A stretch of DNA of 64,000 nt from Deroplatys truncata (taxonomy: Eukaryota > Arthropoda > Insecta > Mantodea > Mantidae): the NCBI GenBank assembly GCA_030765065.1, contig CM060988.1:175873065-175937064 (forward strand), in the 5' to 3' direction. A program made the position numbers and the translations under genes. The notes beneath the pieces were generated by a model. That model worked only from the letters and a program-made list of their open reading frames with translations. It was not told where the DNA came from and did not search any database. Shown piece by piece: positions 1 through 12,400 of this stretch; position 1 is the stretch's first letter, and each line of letters begins with the position of its first letter.

Positions 1-125
1 TTGTTTTCGTTGCTTACATTTTAAACTTTTCATTACGCCTAGTAAGAGAGGTTGAAGAATAATCTCTTGGAAGAATAGAGTATAGAAGATGAGTAGGAAA
101 AGCCATGTGAATGCACACATCAGGT
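1..125 (-). repeat. Repeat A, terminal fragment
   Basis: Ends with a diverged form of the repeat A left terminus (catgtgaatgcacacatcag, read on plus). Only the terminal part is inside the window. Confidence 0.6.
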
Positions 126-284
126 TGTTTTTTTCAGTGGCTGTTGCATATGAGGACAATATTATATTTGTTATTGGTGAGTTATTCCCAAGATGGTCCT
201 TTTGTATATTTTCACTGAAATGCTTAGTGAAAGCAACTAAAAGCGATACACACTTGCTTAAGTTTCAATGAAACAGTAAAAACA

Positions 285-355
285 AATTTCTGATTTGATA
301 CATTCACATGACTTTCTCTACCCTCTATAGTTTATTAGTGCTATTCTTACTAATG
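285..355 (+). repeat. Repeat A, left terminus fragment
   Basis: Carries tacattcacatgactttctc followed by taccctctatag, the left end of repeat A; homology fades after about 70 bp. Confidence 0.6.
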
Positions 356-429
356 CAGTTAATGCACTGTGTATTTTTAACTTCACCAAGTATATCATTA
401 TTTTCACTCATAGAACCAGCAATCACTTC

Positions 430-990
430 TTAATATTAAAATTAAAAGCTGGTTACGAGCACAGGACCCGACTTCTGGTTCACTTTTGATTCATCTTCAT
501 CACGGTGTTAAAGTGCTTACCTCGAAGATGACCTTAGAGTTGGGGGAACATGTGAAAATCACTTGGGAAAAGATCTGGTGAATATGGAGGATGCGAGAAA
601 ACTTCCCAGTTGAATCTTCTGAGCTCCGCCTGGGTCAAGATTCAACTTGGAAGTTTTCTCATATCCTCCGTATTCACCGGAGCTTGCCCCAAGTGATTTT
701 CACATGATCCTCCAACTCAAAGGTAAGCACTTCTAACACCAATGATGAAGTCAAATCAGTGAACAGCTGGTTGCGAGCACAGGACCCGACCTGATACAAC
801 ACTGGCTTGGAAAAACTTGTGCCACGTCCCCAAGAATGCTTGGAAAAAATGCTGACTATGTAGAACAGTAACAGGAGGATTGTACAATATAAATAAAATT
901 AATTCAACATGATCAATTGTGTGTAATGTTTTTTTATAAAATAGGGAAACTTACTTGTTGGACGCCCCTCATATATTACATTTGACGAAA
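430..990 (+). pseudogene. Mariner-type transposase C-terminus, decayed and partly inverted
   Basis: Translation of 640-870 gives NSWLRAQDP and LEKLVPRPQECLEKM, the last residues of a mariner-type transposase, with stops. The segment 515-620 repeats 637-730 in inverse orientation, and the words around agcacaggacccgac occur at 460 and 776 as direct copies. It is a rearranged remnant of one element. Function lost. Confidence 0.6.
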
Positions 991-1039
991 CCATAATTTC
1001 TGTAAAGAATTATTACGGCGAATAAAGAATTGAATTGAA

Positions 1040-1160
1040 ACCGTTTCCCGAAACATGTTAAGTGAATAAACTTAAGTGATGTTAATGTAACTAATTCCAA
1101 CTCACCTTAAGTAAACTCAAAAACACATTAGTGTTTCTAGCTTCTTTTTCACATATTAAT
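1040..1160 (+). mobile_element. Penelope-like element, 3' end fragment
   Basis: Shares gtttcccgaaacatgttaag, the TTAAGTGATGTTA block and tttctagcttctttttca with the ends of the large element at 25562-29494. It keeps the second half of the hammerhead-like motif but lacks the CUGANGA half. Confidence 0.75.
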
Positions 1161-1578
1161 CAAGTTAGAACGTTGATTGCCCTGGCATGTGGCATCATCC
1201 ATCTTTGCTTTTTAGAAACCTGCGTTAGGCTGCATCCCCTATAAATATCTTCATATTTCAAAGCATTTTTCTCCAATCTAGGAATGAGTTTATCAGCTTT
1301 ATTAATGTATTCATAGAGACCAAACTGTGATTTTAAGGGTAACGTTTACACCTCTTCCATCCAATATATTGCAAATGTAAGAAGACCTGTGGTTCTCAAC
1401 TTTAATATTTAGGAATAAAAACACATTGTTACACAAATTTTGAAGAGTTTTGCAGCTGTGAGCAGGGTATAGAGCATTCTAATATTGAACCAGTCCTTGC
1501 TTTTCTACACATTTTGGAGTAAACACACCATTACCTTCAAATGCATATGATGCAAAAAATCAAGTAAAATTAACTTAC

Positions 1579-1743
1579 CATTCTTCTGAAAGTGTTCATT
1601 GGTCTGCGCAGTGTTTCACTGAATCTTCTTGCTGGAGGTTTCTTGGGATTTGATGAAGGAGTATGTACTGCGCAGCATTTTATGAAGAGTCCCATGAATA
1701 TTATGAACGCAATGCCCATAAGCAGAACAGCCCACCAGTACTC
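1579..1743 (-). CDS. kuz: kuz exon: transmembrane segment and start of cytoplasmic tail
   Basis: 165 bp (55 codons), acceptor ttacag, donor ATG|GTAAGT. Encodes [20 protein letters not shown], the membrane helix, then [20 protein letters not shown] and [14 protein letters not shown]. Ends in phase 0. Reading through the donor adds only Val-Ser before a stop, so an unspliced transcript would still give a short-tailed protein. No continuing exon is visible in 1-1560. Confidence 0.94.
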
Positions 1744-4700
1744 CTGTAACAGTACAACGATAATGAGTATGCCTAGAGCTATTAAATTCACATGGTTTTC
1801 TCTAACCATTATTGTTTATTTTTATATAGCCTCTGAAAGCTATTCTTACAAAAGCTCATTTTTTCTAACTACATCATGTTAATTGAGATAAACATTTACA
1901 GAAATAGTTTCATCATATTTCGTTGTATGCAGAGGTGACTGAATCAATATTCAAATGTTTAAAATAGGGACACTATATGCTGGCCTTGAATTCCATGCTC
2001 TTTCCATGACATTGCAAGAAACAATTGAAGGGTGAAACCACTTTAAAATAATGACAAAGTATTGAAAAATTCAAACCAATAATATCTCGGAAATGACTGA
2101 TGCCACAAAAAAATTGCTTGAAATAAACTGTGTGTTAGAGATCTACATTTTTCTGCATAATATGTTCTTGTCCACCTCTTATAGCTTACCTGTTATACAA
2201 AACCACACAAAATTCCTTCAGAATGAAGAGGTCTTCACATACTATTCCCAAAACATTTAAGATATATTTATTTATTTGTCATGTAAACTTCTAAAACATT
2301 TATTACTTTAATCAAAATTGTTAAGGGGACAAGTTACTCTGAAATGGTCAAAAATCACAATTTTTTTTTTGGCACTAATAAAATCTCTATTAATTCCAGT
2401 TTCAGAAAATATATACTTTTTCAGGTTTAAGAGCTTTTTTAAGACATTTAAATACCATTGAAATGCTAGTCTGCATTCTTTTAAAGCTGTCATGCAACGC
2501 CTCTTTTTAGAACGTTTTTGTATCTTTCAACAACAAATGACTATATCATGCCCAGTGAGCAGTTCAGCAATTAACAAAAGAGGCCAGGACCAAGAGAAGG
2601 GAATCAGAAAAGCTGCAGCAATCCAGGAATGAAGGTGCAGATGATTATGACCCTGGAATGTACTGAAAAGTGTCAGAATTTTAATGTTCAAACTTTAGGT
2701 TCAGTTTTTTCAAAACAACATTTTTGGATACTTATGTACCTTTTTCTCAGAAAGTATCAGAGGTAGTATACAAATGTTCAGTATATGTATACAACATAGT
2801 TAAACTTTCTGAACCACAATCATAATTTTATAATGCATATTAGTGATATTAAGAAAGCAACAACATTGCAAATTTTCCACATTTATGAGTTTGCAATTTT
2901 TTTTTTCTTTTCAATTTCTAGTGAACTGATATACATAACTAAATAACTGATGTTCAGAAGATAGCTGATTATATTAAGAACAAGCATGAAAAAGTGTGAT
3001 TTTGTATTCTAAGTAGAATCAAGAGAAAAAGGTACGAGGACAGTCCAGAAAGTCCCAGACGTTTTGGCCTATCATGGCAATAAGTAGGGCTAGAGCCGCC
3101 CTTTTGGTCTCAGAACGTTCCTACATTCAGTATGCATCCAGCTGTGGTAGCGTGAGGACTGTGCCTTCCTTACTGTGCTCTCTGTGAGTTTGTAAAATGT
3201 GCGCTGCAATAGAAAATCCCGCCTCTTGTGAAGTGTGGTCTGTGATTAGGTTTTTGTTGGCTAAAAAGAACAAACCAATTGAAATTTATCGTCAACTTTG
3301 TGATGTTTACGGGCAGGGAATGAGTGAAAGCTAAGTCAGGCAATGTTGCATTGATTTTAAAAATGGCCATACCAATGTTCACGAAGAGGATCGCAGTGGT
3401 ATGACTGATGAATTGACAATGCAAATCAATGACAAAATTCCTGAAAATTGTTGTTTCACGATTACAGAACTTTCGGAACATTTTCCCCAAGTTTCACGGA
3501 GTTTGGTGCATCAAATTGTGGTGGAGAAGCTTGGTTACCACAAATTTTGTGCTAGGTGGGTTCTGAAAATTCTTACGGAAGACCATAAAAAACAGAGACT
3601 GGCTGCAGCACTGACCTTCCTCCAAGATTTCTGTTTACAAACGCTGTCAGCAAGAAAGGTCATGGCTACTGTGTTTTGGGACTCTAATGGAGTGCTTCTC
3701 GTTGAGCTTCTGGAACGTGGAACAACAATAACCTCAGAGAGGTATTGTGAAGCACTAAGAAAGTCAAGGCATGCCATACAAAATAAGCATCGGGGAAAAC
3801 TTAGCACCAAGGTGTTGTTTATTCATGACAATGCACACCCACACAAGGCCAATCGTACCCGAACACTCTTGGATGGGAGGTGTTTGACCATCCACCAGCC
3901 CGGATTTGGCGCCAAGCGACTACCACCTTTTCCCAGCGATGAAGAAATGGCTCGGTACACAATGCTTTGATGCTGACGCTGAACTGCATGCCCTGTAAAC
4001 CAGTGGTTGAAGTCGCATGTGGCAGATTTCTACAGAGAGGGTATTGAAAAACTTGTGCCACGGTATGATAAATGCATCAATTTGAATGGCAATTATGTAG
4101 AAAAATAGCTTAAGAGTGTACCTTTCAAATGTAGATAATAAACGTTGATGTTTGCATTTTGTTAATTGTTTATTTCAAAACGTCTGGGACTTTCTGGATT
4201 ACCCTCGTACATGAATTTACATGTTTTAAGAGTGAATTTTATTATTTTTCTGCTGAATGAAATAATTTTTACGGATTCAACTACATAAGCTATCAATGCA
4301 AACAACCACTTGAAATAATTGTCATGATGTATAGAATAATTAATAAAAATTTCAGGAAAAACCATTGAGAAACCTAAGAGAAGTGCTAATTTCACACACT
4401 TAAGGTTTAATTTCCATGTGTTCCGACTACCTTGTCCCCTTAAGAGCCATTTTTGTGGAAAATAAAAAGCATTGAAAATGTTTGCATGACGATTTTCAGT
4501 TGTTTTTTGCAACTGCATGGAAAGAATTTTAAGGTCAGAATATAGTGTCCAGTTCTTAAACATTTGACCATCACTGTTGCCTTTGTAACAAAATGTGTAA
4601 TGTAGCTATTTCTGCAAAGGATTACCTCAATTATAAAGAAGTAGACAGAAAAATGAGCTTTTGTAAGAATAGTTTGTATACCACTAATAAACAATAGAGG

Positions 4701-6393
4701 ATAGAGAAAGTCATGTGAATGTAATACATCAGATTTGTTTTAATCAGTTACATCTCCATACCAAGAAGTCAGGAGTCACCACTGCTGACAGGACATGTTT
4801 GTCCCTATTATCAGCTGCTGGTCCACTAACTAATGTTGAATCAGTTCCATGCTTTAGTATCTATCTATATACTGTGTAGAGCGTATCACCATAACAAATA
4901 GTAATTAGAAAAGCCAATACTAACTGTGATCCACTGAGCTACTGTGAGGAGGGTCTCTTTGTTGAAGAGCAGGTTCTTGAGTCGAGCTAATGGTCCTTCT
5001 GCATCCACTGCTCTGCATTTGTAAAACACATCACAGTATCCCTGAAAGAAACCCACGTACATTAAACTGAACTGTTCACCTATGGGAAAAGAACAGTTTA
5101 GAAATATGCTAGCAGTATACCTGAAAATTATCACAAGGTGACCCAGGACGGAGACTGATGCCCCCTGGAGGAAGTCCTACCAAATGAGCAAACTCACTGG
5201 TGCTGCGACAGGTGCTGGGATCTGTCCCATTCTGACAAGCAAGCTCGCACAGCTTTCTCTTGTCTATGTTTGGAATGATGTGACTGGTAAGAAAGCACTC
5301 CGTGAGATTCCACTCCAGACAGATCGATCCAGTGCACTCCCCATTGATACAAAGTTGGGTGCCCTCGTTACATCTCGTCTTGTTGTCCTTTGGTGCTGGA
5401 CTGGGACACTCTGCGGACTTGCCGTTGCATATTGAGCTCCAGCTACAGTCGGATTCTGCCTTACACTGGGTGTTTGAAGATGCCAATATGAACGTGCAAG
5501 TTTCACTTGAACAGCATGGGCCTTGGCTGGGACTGAAAACATAACATACATTAAGCTCCTAATGCTTTACAAGACTTTCCAAGAGTTACCACAACTTCAC
5601 AACTTTTCTCATCAAATTGCTTCTAATACTTTTAAAGTCTTTGGAGGAAGTCTTGAAAGCAAATAAGGACAAGCTCTAAATGATCAAAGGTTTGACAATG
5701 ATCTGATGGCTTTGGCCAATAAAATGCGACTATTTACAGTGCATCACAAAATCTGCAACATGGCGGAAAGCGAAAAGTAAACGAAAATGGCTACCTGGGC
5801 AAGGGATGTCATATGCGAGCTGATTAGATTATACAAAAACTGGTCATGCCTGTACATCATGAACTTTTCGCAGATTATTAAAAGATGAAAACGAGAACAT
5901 AAGAAGAAATTGATGGGCAGATTTCTGAAGTGTACAATAATGCATTAATGCAATGTTATATAGTGTATTTAATCTATCAAATTTCATTTCATTTCATTTC
6001 ATTTATTATCAGTCGTTGAAAATTACATAGAATTCATGACATCGTCAATATATACATTAAAAAAAAATCAATGAATATTTTACAAATAATAACTTATTTT
6101 TACAATTAAAATAATTACAACAAATCATTTCAGATACTCATTTAAGGAATAAAAACAACCTTGTACACAATATTTTCTCAATTCTGTTTTGAATTGCTTT
6201 AAATTTGTTATGTTTTTAATATAAATAGGTAGTTTATTGTAAAATGTACATGCGGCCACAGTGGTTTTAGTTTTAAAAAACTGGATTCTATGTGATCTTG
6301 TGTGAAAATCTGTGTTACCTCTTGTAGCATGGTTATGTATTTGATTGTTAACTATTTCCTGTCTTATATTATGTTTTAGATACATTATAACTT

Positions 6394-6441
<48 letters not shown>

Positions 6442-9400
6442 GAGTATAGTGTTAAAATCGTATATTTCAATTGTAACCTGATTTCATGTGCTATAATGTG
6501 TAAAAATGCTATGTAATATTAATACAGAACAATATTTCATTGCAAATTGTTATATAGCGATGCTAATAGTAATTTACTTTGCACGTGATAAATTATTAAT
6601 GTGTTCTGAAGAGGTTAGGTTTGGCAAAGAAACAATGCGTACATACACATTTATGACATTGTCAAATTTTGTCCAATCTTGTCAAATGTTTAAAAACATT
6701 TGAACATTTTTCTTGTAAACGCTTGAATTGAAAAAAAAAAGTTTGATCATATACAAGGCTTAATTTTAGAAGTTTCGGTAAGAATTACCAAATATGCTTT
6801 GTGTTTTGTTTTAATTTATTTTAACATGCTGTTATAACTATCCATGAGTAGGCAACATTATAAATTGATATTTTTATCACAGATTTGTTTAGTCTGTACA
6901 GTCGAACCTCAATCTATCGTTTCTGAAACTCTCACTTCCCTCATTTATCACTCAATTTATGCAGTCCTGGCCAGTTTTTCATTACAACTTATGTAAATAA
7001 AACCTGCATTCATTGTTTCTCAAAGTATACTTTTCCTGCATTATTCATTAAAAAAACTTCAGTCCCAAACAAATTCTATCCTCGAAAGATCATTTTTAAG
7101 CTGGAATAATTGCAGTAACGATCGTGATTCACAAGTTGTTGCCAATACTTTTAAAGCAGCATGTACCAAACGGAGTGAGGAATTCAAGTAGCAAAGTCCA
7201 CACCTGTTTGGTTATGGCGGGGGGCAGATGAAGTGTGCAACAAGATGATAAAATCAGCATGCGTTTGTGATGAGGGTGAAGATATAGCAGCCGAAGCAGA
7301 GCCGACTTTTACCGAAGCTCCGAGTGCATATGAAACTGTAAGAAGCAAATTCAATCAACTGTTTTAGAGGAAAGTGACAAACACATAAAATGTGTAATAT
7401 GTAAAATTGACGCAAAATATGTTTATTTATAATATATTGGCTTTATTTATTACTTTCTCTACTACGTATAGTAAGTAGGGGAAGTATTGTATTCCATCCA
7501 AAAATTCGATACCGAGATTTCACCGGAAATACATGTTTTGAGATCCCCTGAATAAAAAAAAAGCATTTTTGGAAACATGTCCGTGTGTGTGTGTGTGTGT
7601 GAACAGCATAACTCAGAAACGAACAGTCGGATAAACACTAAACTTGGTATTTAGGTTCAGTATCTTCCAGAGATGCGACACGAAGTTTTTCAAGAAAATC
7701 CCCCCACCCCAGATTACCCTTTACATGGAACATTTTTCGAAAATTTTAATTTTCTCAAAAATGGCTCTAACGATTTTGATTAAAATATCATGAGAAATAA
7801 AATGTATATATTGAATTTTCTGGGAATGTCTCCAAAAGTATTCTTCATTGTGAACGACTTTTGCATAACTGGTAAACCATAAGAGATAGACAAAATTTTA
7901 CTACACAAAACATGTAGATCACGTTAAAATACACAATTTATGTCATATACATTTTTTTTGTTGCGTGAGCCATTTTCAAGATATTGCTTGTTATTCCCTT
8001 AAGTTTTTCAATACTTATTTTCTCAAATGGGAATTCGTTATTAATTTTTTTGTCTTGGATATGTAAAGAGTATTAATCTGTGGCAACAGGAATGATGCTA
8101 CACCTAGCAACCAGCTATTAAGAGATATGTATGTGCTTAAAGGCTACTGTATTTCTATATTGCCCTTGTAAATATATATTCCCCTTACATTTACAAGAAA
8201 ATTAGCAATAAGATAGAGTCTGCAAATGTTTATCTCGATTAACATGAAGTAGATGGAGAATAAGCGTTTGTAAAAATAGTTTGTACAAGCGTAGAGAAAG
8301 TCATGTGAGTGTAACACATCAGATTTTTTTTTGTATATGATTCATGCATTTCCCATATCCATCATTTTCTCACATTTGTTTTCTTTACTCGCTCCCTCAG
8401 AAAACGATGGATCACGGTTCAACTGTACTAATATTATAAAGAGAAAATTTGTATATACATATATGTACATGTAAGATAATCTCAAAAAACAATACACCAA
8501 AATTTTTTCACTATTGAAAAGCTCTATCTTTCTGATGGACATGAGCAATAAAACATCTAATATCAATTCCTAAATTACTACTAAAAGAACTAAAAAGTAT
8601 ACTGGTGTGCAAAATCTAAGGATGAGATGGGTAAAGTAACATAACAAATGAACTACTTGGTGGAAGTAGATGAAGGTGCGGGAGCATGTTGCCAGAGGTC
8701 TCTCACACGTACACAGAAAGCTGGACATGACATGGCGTGAGTGTAGCGAGCCTATAGTGCCAAATGGGTCTGTCCCGCAACACGGGGCAGTTGATGAAAC
8801 AGGACAAGACGGTGTGTGGCAATTAGCGAGCTGTTACGGTGCACTGTAGTGGTGTTCTTCATTGCAACATGGCCCATAGATACCATTTGGATGACTACAC
8901 ATGGGGAAGAATCACCGGGAAACTAGAAGAAGGGCGAAGTGTGACGAGTGTTGCTCAGGAGTTTGGAATTGCTCACAGCATTGTTTCACGTGCATGGGGA
9001 AACTTCAAAACCACAGGCACTGCTGTCCTAAGGAGAGGTGGTGGTCGACCACGCTCAACTACAGCAGCAGATGACTGCTACATTGTGCAACAGGCAAGAA
9101 GGGATCCATGCCAAACAGCGCGAGGAATTGAAACCACATTTAACAGGACAGCTAGATGCACAATCTCACGTTACACAGTGGTACGGCGACTACACAGAGG
9201 TGGTCCCTTTGCCCAACAACCAGTACATTGTGTTCCATTTACATCCGCACCGGTGGCACCGTTTGCGATGGTCCCAAGAGCATCAAAATTGGACCAATGA
9301 GGAATGGGGTCACGTGCTCTTCTCGGATGAGAGCAGATTCAGTCTAAGTAGTGATTCTTAACGTACCCTCATCTGGCGAGAGGTGGGAACACGTAATGAA

Positions 9401-12400
9401 CCCACGAACATTCTTAAACATGATCATTTTGGTGGTCTGGGTGTTATGCTTTGGGGAGGCATAATTTGCATGGGCGCACCAAACTCGCAATCTTTGAACA
9501 CGATACGCTCACTGGTCAACATTATTGTGTTACTGTACTTCTTTCCCATGTGCGCCTTTTCAAGGGTGCGGTTGGCCCTGACTTTCATTTTTATGGATGA
9601 CAATGCTCAACCGCATCGAACAGCGCAGGTGGTGGATCTCTTGGAACGAGAGGATATTCGGCGAATGGACTGGACTGGCCTGCCCGTTCCCCCAATTTAA
9701 ATCCCATCGAACACATGTGGGATGCTTTAGGGAGACACATTGCAGCACATCCACATGCACCAACGACCATCCAACAGTTGTCAACACGTTGGTGAGGAAT
9801 GGAACGTCCTACCACAAGAACTGCTTACCAACCTTGTGGCCAGCATGGGAGCACGATGCAGAGCATGCATTGCTGTCCGTGGTGATCATACACCCTTTTA
9901 AGCACATGTATCTGTTTCTGTAAATCTAGAGAGCCATCATATGTTGTATTGACTTTAGTGTAGCTTATGTTCTATGAACAAAAATGGCATTTCTGTTCAT
10001 CTCATTGCATATTTCGTTTAACTGCCTGCTGTAGCATACTGTAGCAGTTCCCTCTATGTATGATTCAAGTTTCATCGAGCTATGTTACTTGGCAGTGTCA
10101 CAGCATGCAGAGATTACTTTTGTCCTTAGGTCTTGCACACCAGTGTATTTACAAAGCTTATGTGCTGGAATACAATCCCATTGGAGTTATAAAAGAAAAT
10201 ACTTGTAAAGAAGGCTTTGACTTTTCAATGAGAACACCATGAAGTAAAACATAAGTTTTTATCCACAGACAATGCATGTAAAATAAGACAATGTTGCAGA
10301 TATTTCATTCTAAACAATATATACATTTATATATGGTCATTATTTAGCAACTAAAACACAGCAAAACAAAAGAGAATTGAATTGCTTATAATGCAATACT
10401 AATTTCAAAGTATTTTAATAGCCTAATTTAAGAAAGTTTTGATTTATTTTCTTTGTAAGTTGTAATCAAGCTTATTAGCAGGGTGGGCTAAATAATTGTA
10501 TATAGAGAGAAAATTGCTAACATTAGAAATCCGTGAACCAATATTTTATAATTAACAACCGAGATTATTTTCCCCGATGGTCGCAGACTATGCATCTTTT
10601 CCAAAGTGGTTAACTTGGTGGCCTGGGAGTAGAGAATCTTCCTGTTCACCAGCTTCACTCTATTTTATTGTATACATTTAAGGGTTTCTGTATTATATGA
10701 AAACTATATATCTGTTATGTTATTAAATAACTATTGGACCAAAGAGAAGATACAAAGGTATAAAATTTCTCCTACTGTGTTTAGCTAAAAAATTACTTGA
10801 CCATTTTGAACAATCATTGTTCCATTCCAAAGGATACGTGGAGGCTACTCAGCATTTCCGGAACTTGGAAGACTGTTGCGGGGAAGTTAAGGAAGTAAAA
10901 TATTTTCCAATGTTTCACATACTTTTGCGTGAATATCAGGGGATTTTTCATTTGTTAACAGGTGTAACTTTAGCTGTGCAAAATTACAATTATAAGAGAT
11001 AAAGGGGAGGGTAAACATAAAAGTCCTCTAGCCCATTGTTCAATAATTTTATATAGAATGGAGGAAGGTAAATGAAATTAATTAATTCGTCATTCAAGTT
11101 TAAAAAGCAAATTTTGCAACATTGGGTAAGCTAACTAGTGTAATAAAAGAAGAAAAATGGCAGCTGTGAGGTTTAAAGTTAGAAGTTGTCAAGGAGTTTG
11201 ATTATTTGGGGGTGAGAATGAGCAGTAATGGTGAATGAGGAATGCATAGTAGGAAGTTATGGCTAAAGGAAAGGCGGCAATGATAGGAGTAAGGATATGC
11301 AAATACAAATTACAAATGCCAACTAAATGGATAGAATGTATGAAGCATTGGTAGAAGCAAGAATGCTATATGCAGTAGAAATTTGGGGGGGGGGGATCTG
11401 AATTAAACAAAAAAATAGATCAGAGCTATAGAATGTTTTGTAAAGAGCTATTGGGGTTAGCAAGATCAGCACCAGGGGAAGTAGCATTAGGAAGAACAAG
11501 AAGAAAGGGAGTGATACTGGAAAGGATACTGAAATTTTGGTTTAGATGCATGAGAAAAGATGAAGGGGAAATTTTAAAGATTTGCATGGAACAACAAAAG
11601 AGTATGAAAAATAAAAATAGCTGGTGGATAGGGGTAGAAAAAATTATGGAGAAGATAGAAATGGGAGATATTTGGAGAACAGGAGAAAGAAATAGTAATG
11701 GCTTCTGGATAACAGTAAGAAATAGAGTGGAGGACATAGAAAGACAAGAGATCTGGGGAAGCTTAGAGAATAAAAAATCACTAGGGTTTTATAGATTAGT
11801 AAAAAGGAAATGGGGAAGAGAAGGGTATGTGGATTATTGCAATAGAGAGAAAAAGAAGCGTTTGCATGGATAAGAACAGGATCATTGTATCTGAGAGGGC
11901 TAAGAGGCAGAAAAAACGGAATTTGTGAATTATGCAGAGGTAGTGAAAGCACAGAGCATTATATGAAGAATGCAAAGAATTGGCAGAATGGAGAAGAGAA
12001 GTATGGGAGGATAAATGGGAAAAAATGGATGGAAAAATAGTAGCAATTAAAATGTTAACAAGAAAAGAAGAAAAGAAAAATAAGAATATGGGGGAGTTTC
12101 TAAAGAAGGTAAAAGAGAAATGGATTAGAAAAGTAAAAGAAATAAGAAAGGCAGAAGGGCAAATGAAGGAGGGAGTGGATGGGTAATAGGGATTAAAAGC
12201 AGCAAGGGATGGTTAGATGAGCCAGAAGGCCAGGGCACTAGGCAAAAGGAGTAGTATAGCTGGCAAGAAAATTTGTACAATAGGTTAAGTTAGTTTATAA
12301 GTGAAATATTGTAAAAAAGATTGTGTATGAAACAATGTACAAATAAAATATCTATCTAACTAGTGTAATTACATGATAAAATTAATTTTCATGGTCTTAT

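Larger units (their letters stand above)
1783..4735. repeat. Two converging repeat A halves enclosing a MITE and a mariner
   Basis: From 1783 to 2320 the sequence is repeat A on plus, starting ttcacatggttttctctaac. After the MITE at 2325-4439, repeat A goes on briefly (agagccatttttg), then switches to minus orientation at about 4475 and ends in the same terminus at 4735 (aaagtcatgtgaatgtaata). Both outer ends are therefore the left terminus, in inverse orientation. It occupies the intron before the transmembrane exon of kuz. Confidence 0.75.

Noticed and set aside
5184-5551. Overlapping frames at the cysteine-rich exon of kuz
   Set aside because: The minus frame with conserved cysteine spacing and correct splice phases is clearly the real one.
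11433-12186. Plus-strand frames of 146 and 68 codons as a host gene
   Set aside because: The segment lies between 14-bp target duplications and is the broken ORF2 end of a LINE.
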